This document shows, one piece after another, positions 53,660 to 63,645 of a DNA stretch of 64,000 nucleotides. Location: positions 558,001 through 622,000 of the forward strand of contig CAWBFQ010000007.1 of the NCBI GenBank assembly GCA_963788145.1, written 5' to 3'. Under the pieces are notes generated by a model. The model worked only from the letters and a program-made list of their open reading frames with translations. It was not told the DNA's origin and did not search any database. The DNA is from UTCFX2 sp963788145 (GTDB lineage Bacteria > Chloroflexota > Anaerolineae > Anaerolineales > UBA4823). Made by a program: the position numbers and the translations under genes. Position 1 is the stretch's first letter; every line of letters starts with the position of its first letter.

Positions 53660-55234
53660 TTAATTTCGCTTGCGATTTCTGATCGGAATGTATATCAATA
53701 GTAGAAGAACCACAATAAGTACTGGGGTTGCCCCCAAAATAATCTCGTTCCAGATATTTGACGGAGCACTTGGTGTTTGATCCAGATCGACTATCGCTTG
53801 CGAAGGCGGCGGATAAACGGCATCCGTCGGCGTTCGTGATTCGGGCGGCTGCGGCTTTGGCTGGGTCGCAGTGCCCTGTTGCTCTGGAGCGTCAGGCCAG
53901 GGGATCGAGGGTATCTCTGGCGCATTGGTGATGATGCCAGTGATGGCGTAGATCTCGTATATTTGGGATTGATACCATACTGCCACAATTCGGTTCCCAT
54001 TCACAACCGCTACCTTAGGATTGGTCATTTTCGCTGAGAAGCTGCTGTGTGTGACCAGGGTCGGGTCCCGCCATTTGTTTCCCCCCTCCCACACGCTGTG
54101 CCATAATGCCTCGCCTTCCACTTCGCTGGAGGCGCTGGTACCCTCACGGATCCGGTTGGCAAGGAAGAGGTGTAAGGTATTATTGCTGTCTCGAGTAGAT
54201 TCGACAAAGCCGTTATCGCCAATCAAATAAGGGAATGTATCTACTGCTGGCTCACTCCAGGTCGCGCCAGCGTCTTTTGAATATCTGGCATAACGATAGG
54301 CGCGGTAGCCACCCTCGAAGATCGCCATGAGGTGGTTTTTCTCGAGCAAGACAAGGCTGTTCCAGTCTCGCTCATATTCGGTTTCTATCTTCTCGGCTAA
54401 TAGAATGGGAGGATCCCATGTGTCGCCGTTATTCAAAGAGCGGATGAAAAAGACCATACGTCCATTACCCGTATCATCCCATACGGTCCAGGATGCGTAC
54501 AGGTTGGATGGCGGCTCGAATAACAGGCGGGTGTCGCTGGTTCCCCAACTGGCAACAGGAGCTGTATAAATATCAACTGGTTCAGACCAGGTTTTTCCAA
54601 GGTCTTTGGATCGGATGTAATCAACGGCGCGTTCTTGTTTGACCTGATCACCCTGGGCGCCGCGCGAGAAGATGACATGCAGAGTTTGGGGTGGACTGTA
54701 GGCGAGATGGATGGAATATTTCGACCCTGTCAAATTATCCGCCAGAACCTGCGTGGGTGTCCATGCGTGGACTTGATCTGCCTGATCTGCGGGCGCTGAA
54801 CTGTAATTTACAGCATAATACGGGAAATTCGGTTGGGATTGCCAGATCAGATGGATTCTGCCGCTCTCGTCCAGGATGGCGTGAGGAAAGCCAATGATTG
54901 GATTACCATCTGAAAGCGGGGCAAAAAAGATATCGACGGGTTTGGACCAGACATCGTCTACCAACCTGGAATACATCAGCGTATCGGGTTGACCTGCAGG
55001 TGAGTTGCCAATTTTCTCTGCCCAAAACAGGTGAACGACACCGGATGGATCCGCCAATAAGAAGGGGTCTGTAGAGGTATCATCGGGTGAGTTTGAGATG
55101 TTGATGGGATTTGACCAGGTAATCTCATCCACCTGAGCATGAGCGAAATGGCGTGGCGCGCCCATGATCCATGCAAATATTGACAAGAAGATCAGGGCAA
55201 GAAATAGACTTTTGGGGAGTTGATGCTTGCACAT
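53660..55234 (-). CDS. Membrane-anchored BNR/Asp-box propeller protein (sialidase-like)
   Basis: Exported protein of 524 residues with an N-terminal signal peptide (LFLALIFLSIFAWIMGAPRHFAHA), a beta-propeller with Asp-boxes (SKDLGKTWSEP, LNNGDTWDPP, SKDAGATWSEP) and HLxW repeats, a Pro-rich linker, and a single TM helix with a basic tail at the C-terminus. The RIP motif and catalytic triad of true sialidases are not recognised. It may bind or sense surface glycan rather than cut it. It lies upstream of the exporter, divergent from an SGNH-type gene. Confidence 0.78.
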   Translation of the reverse strand: MCKHQLPKSLFLALIFLSIFAWIMGAPRHFAHAQVDEITWSNPINISNSPDDTSTDPFLLADPSGVVHLFWAEKIGNSPAGQPDTLMYSRLVDDVWSKPVDIFFAPLSDGNPIIGFPHAILDESGRIHLIWQSQPNFPYYAVNYSSAPADQADQVHAWTPTQVLADNLTGSKYSIHLAYSPPQTLHVIFSRGAQGDQVKQERAVDYIRSKDLGKTWSEPVDIYTAPVASWGTSDTRLLFEPPSNLYASWTVWDDTGNGRMVFFIRSLNNGDTWDPPILLAEKIETEYERDWNSLVLLEKNHLMAIFEGGYRAYRYARYSKDAGATWSEPAVDTFPYLIGDNGFVESTRDSNNTLHLFLANRIREGTSASSEVEGEALWHSVWEGGNKWRDPTLVTHSSFSAKMTNPKVAVVNGNRIVAVWYQSQIYEIYAITGIITNAPEIPSIPWPDAPEQQGTATQPKPQPPESRTPTDAVYPPPSQAIVDLDQTPSAPSNIWNEIILGATPVLIVVLLLLIYIPIRNRKRN

Positions 55235-55280
55235 AAATGCTTAATTCTCTTCGAAGGGTACGTTAATCGAATATTCTGAC

Positions 55281-55305
55281 CTTATTTAGTATAATCTTAA
55301 ATAAG
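55281..55305. promoter_or_regulatory. Inverted repeat spanning a -10 box in the divergent region
   Basis: CTTATTTA (55281-55288) and TAAATAAG (55298-55305) flank TATAAT (55290-55295), the candidate -10 of the SGNH-type lipoprotein gene. The ribosome site AAAGGAGA follows. No clear -35 box. A regulator may bind here and control both the lipoprotein gene and the divergent glycan locus. Confidence 0.45.
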
Positions 55306-55324
55306 TCAAAGGAGACCACAAAAC

Positions 55325-56494
55325 ATGCGGAAGTTTTGGTTTATGCTTAGTGTTTTATTGTTATTTTTGTTTAGCGCCTGTGTTCCGGCTTATTCACCGC
55401 CAGAGGAAACAGGGATCGCTGTGCAGCCAACTGTTCAAGTCGATCAGAATGAAAAGCCCAGTGAGACGCCAGCAGCTGCTCTTACAGCGACTGATCCTGC
55501 TGTCCAGGCAACCTCGCCTCAACAGACTGCTCCGACCGAAAAGCCGACATCAATCCCGGCTCCGGTCGAGCCGACGGCTTTATCATCATCTTCTGCAGTT
55601 GCTTTAGTCCGTTCGGGAAGACCCATCCTGGTTGATCATACTTCTGTTGATCTATTCGAGCAAATCCCGGATGAATATCTTGAGGCTGCCAGAAACATAC
55701 AGATGATGTATTCGGACCGTTCTGTTGGACAAAATATCAACGAGGCTTTAAATTGCCTGTCTGCTCCAAGCTGGAATCAAAGCCCGCCATACTGTCGGGT
55801 GGACTATACCAGCCAGGATTGGAGTTGGAAGACTTTTACGAGCAATCCCCCCGCTCGCATCGCTTTTACACCGGATCCCCAGAAATATGATCGCAGCAAC
55901 TGGGTATTTGTGCCGCGCACGGGTGAATGGGATCAATTGACTAAGGATTTTGTCACCAGCCTGGCGCCAGAGTATCTGGATAAAGCGGATGTGCTTTCTT
56001 ATCAGATTACTTATCTTAATGTGCAAGAAGGCAGCAAAATTGTCGATCCCCAGAAGGGTTTCTTTGCCGATAATCCCGATAAATACGATATCTACGACCT
56101 CGAAGCGCTTATGGCTGAACATCCAGATAAGACCTTTATCCTCTGGACGACAAGCCTGGCGCGTAGCATTGGTTCACAGGTGGCAATGGACTTCAACAAT
56201 CAAATGCGAGAGTACGCTCTGGCGCATAATTTTGTCCTTTTCGATGTGGCGGATATCGAGTTGCATACCGATCAAGGCGAGGCTTGTTTCGACAATCGAG
56301 ACGGAGTTGAATATTGCAGCCAGCAAGGCCAATGTGAGAATCAACCGGATGATGGATTGGACCTTCCGGCGATTTGTCAGGATTACACCACCGAACCAGA
56401 TGGCGGTCATCTGGGCAGCGTTTCTGGCGGCGGGATCCGGATAGCCAAGGCGTTTTGGGTTTTGATGGCTCAGATTGCCGGTTGGGAACCCTAA
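55325..56494 (+). CDS. SGNH-hydrolase-like lipoprotein (paralog 1)
   Basis: Exported lipoprotein of 389 residues: signal peptide with lipobox (LFSAC, Cys19), a Thr/Pro-rich linker of about 75 residues, then an SGNH-like domain. MMYSDRSVGQNI (Ser133) resembles the block I Ser, and TEPDGGHLGS near residues 356-364 gives the DxxH motif; FDVADIELH lies between. Paralogous to the 59494 product. Typical roles are O-deacetylation or esterase action on glycans; function inferred from fold only. Confidence 0.65.
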   Translation: MRKFWFMLSVLLLFLFSACVPAYSPPEETGIAVQPTVQVDQNEKPSETPAAALTATDPAVQATSPQQTAPTEKPTSIPAPVEPTALSSSSAVALVRSGRPILVDHTSVDLFEQIPDEYLEAARNIQMMYSDRSVGQNINEALNCLSAPSWNQSPPYCRVDYTSQDWSWKTFTSNPPARIAFTPDPQKYDRSNWVFVPRTGEWDQLTKDFVTSLAPEYLDKADVLSYQITYLNVQEGSKIVDPQKGFFADNPDKYDIYDLEALMAEHPDKTFILWTTSLARSIGSQVAMDFNNQMREYALAHNFVLFDVADIELHTDQGEACFDNRDGVEYCSQQGQCENQPDDGLDLPAICQDYTTEPDGGHLGSVSGGGIRIAKAFWVLMAQIAGWEP

Positions 56495-56540
56495 GTCGGC
56501 CCGAAACCGGTTTCGGACCGGACTCATTGCGCATCAGTTG

Positions 56541-59305
56541 TTATGTGCGTTTGACCCGCTGATAGATAAAGAAGACGAACACTACAATCAGTGAAAGAAC
56601 TGCTCCCAGGAGAACGCCCTCCACAGGGCTAAGACTGGGAGCTTCAATTTGTTGATTTATGGGCGGAGCCGAGGTTTCAGTTGGTAACGATGTGATTATA
56701 GGCGCCTGTTCTGATGTTGGCTCGGTTGGATAAGTACTGGGCAGCGGCGAGGCGCTGGTTGGGTCAGGTACAGCCTGTGTGGATGAGATCGGTGTAGCGG
56801 CAGTTGGTGAAAGAGAGGTTTGAGCCGCTGGCTCAGCCACTCCGGATTCACCATTCTGGGCGATCAATACCAGGCGGTGGCTGTCTCCGGTTACGTTCTT
56901 ATTCGCTTGTGTGTAAGCATAAACTGTGACCAACCTGCCATCCGAACTCAACCCGGCAGTCAGGCCTGCCACATCACCCAGGCTTTTGATCCCCAGGTCC
57001 AAACCTTCTTGCGCAAGCCATTCGCCATCTTTCCAGGTATGGTTCGTCAGCATCAATTTTCCTGTTGTATGATTGATTAGCTGCACGAGGTTAATTTGAT
57101 CTGAGCTGCCCGTGACCACCGCAAAAAACCCGGGCGTTTCACCTAAACCAGTCAGGTTCTGGGATGCGCTCCAACTCTCGCCGCTATTATCAGACTTATC
57201 GAAGAGTAAACTTACCTGGAAATCATTGCCGGAACTGGTTTCGGGTATTTTATACCAGAAACGGAAGATGCGACTCTGGTCTGCGCCGGTAATCCACCCT
57301 GGCCCGCCCGGTGATGCTTCTATCGGCTGTGGATCACTCCATTGGATTCCACCATCGGTTGATCGGGCATAATATAATCCGATTGCCTTTTCACCGCCGA
57401 AGATTTTATTTTGCGTCCACAATAAATGCAGACTTCCATCTCCACTTTGAGCCAGCTGCGGATATTCCACCGCCTGCCAGTTTTGTTCCGCGGCATCAAA
57501 CACCTGCAATGGTTCAGACCAGGTTGCACCGCCATCTGAAGAGGAAACCAGATAAATCCCACGACCTTCATTGATTGGAATGGAATAGGCAATAAAGATC
57601 GTACCAGCAGGGGTCGCCAGGATATCTGGCGTTTGCGCCAGAGGATTTGGGATGGGTAGTTGGACCGCATCTGCCCACTCAAATAACCTTTCAGACCGAT
57701 TGATATCAGCCCAACTAAAATAAACCAGACCATTCGCCTTGTCATTCCAAACAAGGTCCAGGCGGTTGCGGTTTGGATCGTATCTGGCCGAAATCTTGTC
57801 AACATCTATATCCGGTGAAGACAGGATTTGAGCCGGGATCGAAACGTCGGATTGATCCCATATGCTGTAGTAGATTGATCTTTGTGGACCGGTTTCGGAA
57901 TTCGGATCGTCTGCGACCCAAAATATATGAAATCGACCATTTGGATCCATCACGCCCTGAATTTCCCGGATTGACGCACTGCCATCCACAACAGTAAAAG
58001 GAGCGCTCCAGATGCTGGCCTTTGGGTACCAATCAGAGATCCCTGGAATGGACCTGGATGTCGCCCAAACATCCAGGCTGCCGAGCTCATCAATTCCAAC
58101 AAAAAACATCTGATTGGCCTGAGTTAAGGTGGATTGGCGGCTCCGAAAACGGACAGCCTGGTCTGTATTTGGATCGGTAAAAGTGGCTAGGGTGCTTTGG
58201 GCTTGAGGTGTGCTCCATTGTGAGCCGTTCCAGGCAAAAAGATAGACTTCCTCCTGAAAGATCACCTGAGTTAGCACGCCTCCAGAGATATGGAAAGTTT
58301 TTATTTCTTGGGCGCAACCGACTAAACCTTCCAGCATGATCTTACGCTCTTCCCAGGTTTTACCACCATCACTTGAATATTGGGAATGATGAACACAGGT
58401 GAGGCCGCTTTGTAAGTTTGATTGCCAGATTAGCAAGACTTCAGAACCGTAGGCATTTACCAATAAGCTGTATGGATTGTCGGAAGCCGCGTTGACTGAA
58501 GGACCATCCACTTCATAAGGTGCACTCCAGGTATCCCCCTGGTCAGTTGATTTGGCCAGAAAGACCCGACTGATGGCGCGGTCATCCCAACTGACAAAAA
58601 CCGAATTCGGTCTCGCCCAATCTGGTTGGGCTGATGTGGATATTCCCGGTTTCCGGGGTGATAGGGCGGAAATATCTGGAGAGATAGATCTCTGTTGGGG
58701 CAAGCCAGTTGAGCCCGGCATCATCTGAGCGCTGGTAATAGATGCCGGGGGCAAGCACTTCTTCCGATGTATAGATGTAAGTCAGGTGGAGTTGTCCAGA
58801 GCTATCCAAACCGGCCAGAAATTTCGCATCGAACTGTCCCACCCATTTTGAAAGCAGTCTGGGGGCTGTCCAGGATGCGCCTATGCTGAAATCTGCAGCA
58901 GGCACCCATGAATAGTAAAGGGAGTTGTCGTTCTCTATATCAATCCAGAATGCATAGATGGACTGATTCCCTGCGATTAAGCAGGGGAATAAAATCGTCG
59001 AATGGGAAATCGATCTGAGCAGCAGAACTCCAGCTCCCACTGGAGAAAGCGGCATACATACTCCCTGCAAATTCATCTGTCCAAATGGCATGGATTGTTC
59101 CAGTTGCGTCGGCGACGATGAGTGGTGTGTTCGTCGAACCAGATTGGGAGAGATTTACGGGAGATGTCCAGGACTGGTCGTCAGTTTGCAGAGCAAAAGC
59201 GGTAGACGATGCAAAAGGAGAAATAAAGAGGATCGCCAAGCCCAATAACATCGCGATCAGGCGTTTGTCAATAGGTTGTGTTTTCATCATCGGTTTTGTA
59301 TTCAT
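56541..59305 (-). CDS. Membrane-anchored BNR/Asp-box propeller protein (frameshifted twice)
   Basis: About 920-residue exported protein once two +1 breaks are bridged, at 58984-58987 (GGGG) and 58596-58600 (AAAAA). It has a signal peptide (LIAMLLGLAILFISPFASSTAFA) and repeated Asp-boxes (SDDAGLNWLAP, STDQGDTWSAP, SSDGGKTWEER, SSDGGATWSEP, STDGGIQWSDP). A Ser/Thr/Pro-rich linker and a C-terminal TM helix with a basic end (FFIYQRVKRT) follow. It matches the architecture of the 53660 protein and encloses an SGNH gene pair with it. No sialidase catalytic motif seen. Confidence 0.78.
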
Positions 59306-59493
59306 TCAAAATTCTCACATAGAAATCTCATAAAACTATGATCAAAATAGGATATTAGTAATGTTTGCTGATTTGTTAGTGTATGGTAAAAATAGTTGTG
59401 ATTTAATAAGGTTGATTTCGTAACCATATAGATTGTATAGTGAAAGTCATAAAAATGATCTGGTTTTCGAAACAATCGCAAAGGAGTTTTGCT

Positions 59494-60591
59494 GTGAAAA
59501 TGAAATTTAGAGTTAGATTTACCCTGATTTTCTTGATAAATATTGCGATGCTACTGGTTTCAGGATCACATCCTGTTTTTGGTCAAGAAGGTTTACCCGA
59601 AACACCCAGCGCGCCAACTGACAGTAGAACGGTCTTTTTACCCATTGTGATCGGCATTGGCATATCTGTACCGCCGCCGCCGCCCGACAGCCCATTAATC
59701 ATCGATCACACGGATGTTGCTTTGTTTGAAAGCATCCCAGACCGATATCTCACTGCTGCCAGAAACCTGCGAATGCTATTTTCGGATCGTTCTGTTGGAT
59801 CAGATATTGACCAATCGCTGAACTGCCTGACCGCAACCAGTTGGGCTACTTCGAGTTCTTCTTGCCGCGTAGATTATTACGACAGCAATTGGAATTTTAA
59901 GACCTTTACCCAGACCGATTTAACCAATGGTCTGGTACCTGAGCGGATTCGATTTACGCCAAGCCCTACGCTCTACAGCCGGAGCAACTGGACCTTCGTT
60001 GCCAAGCAAGGCTCCTGGAGCGATCTGACCCGTGATTTCATCCAGGTTCTTGCTCCGGCATATATCAATTCAAAAGATGTGCTGACCTATCAATTTAGCT
60101 ATCTGAACGTCATGGATGGCGATGATATTGCCAACCCCGAAACTGGTTTCTTCTCAAACAACCCGAGCAGATATGATGTCTATGATCTGGAAGCTTACCT
60201 GGCTCAGCACCCTGATAAGACCTTCTTTTACTGGACAACCAGCCTGGCGCGCAGCATCGGCAATGCTACTGCGACCGAATTCAACGCTATGATGCGTGTG
60301 TATGCTGTGGATCATGGCTATTTTCTATTCGATGTGGCAGATATCGAATCCTACACGGATAAGGACGTTCCTTGTTATGATAATCGAGATGGCCTTCCTT
60401 ATGTTGCGATGTCTGGCGCCAGTGAAAATTATCTAGATGACGGCCACTCATACCCGGCCATTTGTCAAGACTTCACCACAGAGGTCGATGGTGGTCATCT
60501 TGGCGCAGTAGCCGGCGCCAGAATTCGGATTTCCAAGGCTTATTGGGTGTTGATGGCGCGAATAGCCGGCTGGGATGGCGTAAGCCAATAA
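59494..60591 (+). CDS. SGNH-hydrolase-like exported protein (paralog 2)
   Basis: About 365 residues. The GTG at 59494 lies 7 bases after AAAGGAG and opens a signal peptide (MKFRVRFTLIFLINIAMLLVSG..., from its second codon onward); the longer frame to 59440 is an alternative. The linker holds the Chloroflexi-type motif VFLPIVIGIG and a run of prolines. The catalytic domain repeats the paralog's LFSDRSVGSDI and EVDGGHLGAV motifs. It is not lipidated, unlike paralog 1. Confidence 0.65.
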   Translation: MKMKFRVRFTLIFLINIAMLLVSGSHPVFGQEGLPETPSAPTDSRTVFLPIVIGIGISVPPPPPDSPLIIDHTDVALFESIPDRYLTAARNLRMLFSDRSVGSDIDQSLNCLTATSWATSSSSCRVDYYDSNWNFKTFTQTDLTNGLVPERIRFTPSPTLYSRSNWTFVAKQGSWSDLTRDFIQVLAPAYINSKDVLTYQFSYLNVMDGDDIANPETGFFSNNPSRYDVYDLEAYLAQHPDKTFFYWTTSLARSIGNATATEFNAMMRVYAVDHGYFLFDVADIESYTDKDVPCYDNRDGLPYVAMSGASENYLDDGHSYPAICQDFTTEVDGGHLGAVAGARIRISKAYWVLMARIAGWDGVSQ

Positions 60592-60765
60592 TATCCATTT
60601 CAGTTTTCCTCGCAAAGCCGGCGTCCCTTGTGTTTGAGTAAGTTCATACAAGCTGCCAGAAAGTTTCTGGCATCAGCCAGTCTGATCGCGCGCGCCTATA
60701 TATAAATGTTAATTTCGAGAATCAAAATTGATGATTATCTGTAGAATGTTGAAAGGAATAAGTAG
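60592..60765. promoter_or_regulatory. Intergenic region with a 19-base perfect palindrome (operator candidate)
   Basis: TGCCAGAAA-G-TTTCTGGCA at 60654-60672 is a perfect 9-base inverted repeat around a single base, too tight for an RNA hairpin loop but well suited to a dimeric DNA-binding protein. The ribosome site AAAGGA precedes the PQQ-propeller ATG at 60766. No further gene seen in this gap. Confidence 0.5.
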
Positions 60766-63542
60766 ATGAAACTCTTTGCCATAGGGTTAACTCTCACAAT
60801 GGCGATCAGTATGTGTGTATCGCCGATAGTGACACCAACCTGGGGGCAAACACCAACGCCAACTGAACCGGTAATCGTTGCCGAAGCTACGAATACGGTT
60901 TTCTTGCCTATCGTTACAAGCACTTCCGGTCAGCCGCCCCCGCCCCCGCCCCCCCCTGGCGGATATGGCGATGAGTGGTCAATGGTAGCGGCTAACCCAC
61001 AACGCACATCCTACACACCCGAACAAGTTACCAATGCATCCACGTTGATCTGGTACCGCCCGATTGAGGCTTATATCTCTCAGAATGTGCAGATCATCGC
61101 AAGCGGTGGCCTGATCTATGTCTCTACCTCAAAAGGGCTGTATGCCCTGCATTCAGCCAACGGTTCGGTTGTCTGGCGGTACGATACTGAGATGCCATTG
61201 GGAAATTCGCCAACTGTTGTGGACGGGATCCTCTATGTGGGTGGATATGATCGCAAACTGCATGCGCTGAATGCAAGCACCGGGACGCACTTGTGGGAGT
61301 ATGCGGGCGCCCAGGCTGGATACGATACCAATCCATTGGTTGTAGATGGGAGAATTTTCGTTGGCAACCGGGATGGGAATATGTATGCGATTGGTGCGCA
61401 GGGCGCCCCGAACCAGGGTCAACTGTTATGGAAATTCCAGGCTGGCGGGCCAATTCACCTTTCTGCGGCTTATTCGAACGGTGTTGTGTATTTTGCAGCA
61501 AATGATAATTACGCCTATGCTCTGCGTGCAGATAATGGGTCGTTGGTTTGGAAATCTCAAAAATTACCTGGAGAAGGATATCATTCTTACTGGCCAGTTG
61601 TTTATGGCGATTATGTGGTTTTTTCCGGATCTCCAGCGTATCGAAATGACCTCAACCCTGGCACCAGATCGCTGAAATATGATGATGGGACACCGATCGA
61701 CACCTATAACCGCGTCCAGGTTAACGATCTTTTCCCGGTTGAGCCGATCGGTACGCTCCTGGGGCCAACATTACCTGCTCAGGACTGGTCACATGGACGG
61801 CTGGTGATTGATTCTTCCAGAGTTACCGAATACCTGGAAAACAATCCAAACCCCGATCCACATAAACACAAGCCCTGGCGCAGAACGGTGGTATTGCTGA
61901 ACACGGCAGACGGAACGGAGTATACATTTGATTCAGACCGAGATGGATACAAAGAATATGCCCCGATCGTTCACTGGGGGACCAAGTCAGGCAATCGATA
62001 CCCGCCTGTGGTGGGGCCAGATAGTATGCTTTATTTCAACAATCTATATGAGAAGACACCCGATCCACAAGGGAAAGTGATGGCATGGAGAATTGGAACG
62101 GCGTATCTGGCGCCCGTCGGGGGTCAAGGGGCTGTGGTGGAACCCCAGGCTTTATCCGTGGGCGGGAGCATGATCTACAGAAATCTGTGCTGCGACCGGC
62201 TTTCCGATTTTTTTGATATCAATGGGGCCGTTCCGGGTGGACAGTTATGGTCGTACAATCTTGATACCATCGCACCAGGTTATGATCCGATGTGGACGAT
62301 CCTGCCGGGATGGCCCAGGCTGTTAGGATGGTATAAGGGAAATTCGGCCAGTATCAATGGAATTTACCACAATCATGGCGACCAGAACCCGGTCGTCCCT
62401 TACGCGGATAAATTATTCGTCCACCGCAGCAACACCATCTTTGCATTTGGAAGCGGCGCAAGCTATGGTAAGCTACCCCTGCTGGAAGCTCGCACTGCTC
62501 CGAGCAGTTCAGTTCCTCTCGGCGAAACTGAGTTGAAGCAGCGTCTTGAAGCTGAAGTCACAAAGATGATCCAAGCAGGACACTTACGGCCTGGCTACTA
62601 TAATAACGGCCAATTCGCTCTGTATAAAGAACTGGCAGATTACTTTGATAACCCAGGTGATACGCTCTATACGTTATCTATTGCCTACCCATATCTATCT
62701 GCGGGATTACAGCAGCAAACACGGGCATATTTGCAGCGAGAATTCCAGGATTATTTTGACCCGGTGATGTATGCAAAGATTGGCTGGGCTGAAGGCGCAG
62801 CCCGCGAAATCAAGTCCAACTCCATCTGATCTGATACCGGCGTTCAATGCCATCCCTAAGGCGGTTGTATCCTATGGATTCTCCTGGACTTACCCGCAAC
62901 ATAATTTCTATGGCATGTGGAGCTATGCCCTGATTTTTCCGGATCAAGCGAGTAAGGCCTATGATCTGGCAAAAAGTAAATTGATCGTGCCTTTGCCTGC
63001 TGTGATGACAACCGATTACATCATGCAGAAACCGTACGAGTTGAACGCTTATATCGCCGGATATGTTGGATTTTTGAAGCTTCAGGAGTTGGCTGGAAAA
63101 ACCGTTCAGGATGGTCAGTTGCGAACTACGGTCACGAATGAATTGAACCGCATCTACCAGCTTCGAGCAAACACCTTCACAAAAGACACATACTGGGTGG
63201 AAGATGGATATCATCGCCGATCCTTAAACGTGGCGCGCAATTTCATGATGTTGGTCCCGGAGTTGGGCGATTATCTCCATCAGAATATTTCAGCCCAGGT
63301 TCAAGAAGCGCTGAATGAATATCAATATGTTGCGCCCTATTGGTTTGTCGCCCGTTACGAGTTCGATGATGAATGAGGGCGCCATGTCGCCGCTATATAA
63401 TTATCCAGCGATGTTCCAGGCAAAAGCCTATATCATGAAGGCTTCTCGTTCTGAGTTGAGCAAGTATCTGGATGCGCCGGCATTTGAAAGAGGCGACCTG
63501 TTTTATATCCAGAATCTGGTGGCAGCCCTCAAAGCGCCATAA
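60766..63542 (+). CDS. Exported PQQ-type beta-propeller protein with C-terminal helical domain (frameshifted twice)
   Basis: About 925 residues after bridging two +1 breaks (about 62811-62819 and about 63351-63353). A signal peptide is followed by the VFLPIV motif and a poly-proline linker encoded by a C-rich tract. A PQQ-like propeller comes next (GGLIYVSTSKGLYALHSANG, GILYVGGYDRKLHALNASTG, GRIFVGNRDGNMYAI, VVYFAANDNYAYALRADNG). The second half holds an alpha-helical region (ELKQRLEAEVTKMIQAGHL..., GGFWTYP-like SYGFSWTYPQHNFYG...). Binding or structural role on the cell surface is likely; no enzyme assigned. Confidence 0.72.
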
Positions 63543-63570
63543 AAGGATCGTCTGCTGATATAAAGACTGG

Positions 63571-63628
63571 GTGCGGCGCATCGGATGAGATCGAAAAACC
63601 GCGGAGATTCTTATACGGCGCGCCGCAC
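63571..63628. terminator. Inverted repeat between convergent genes
   Basis: GTGCGGCGC (63571-63579) and GCGCCGCAC (63620-63628) can pair with a long 40-base loop. It lies between the convergent PQQ-propeller and acyltransferase genes. No U-run follows directly, so a terminator role is uncertain. Confidence 0.3.
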
Positions 63629-63645
63629 AATTGTGTTAGAGGATA

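Noticed and set aside
53660..59305. True sialidases
   Set aside because: Asp-boxes are structural and occur in many propellers; no RIP motif or catalytic Tyr/Glu/Arg set was recognised.
1..63542. Programmed +1 frameshifting (quadruplet decoding) as a genome-wide mechanism
   Set aside because: Shift sites have no common codon or stimulatory structure; they fall on simple homopolymers in unrelated genes and include one -1 event, which fits sequencing error better.
63571..63628. CRISPR or attachment-site interpretation of the GC-rich inverted repeat
   Set aside because: Only one pair of arms with a 40-base loop, no repeats in tandem and no integrase nearby.
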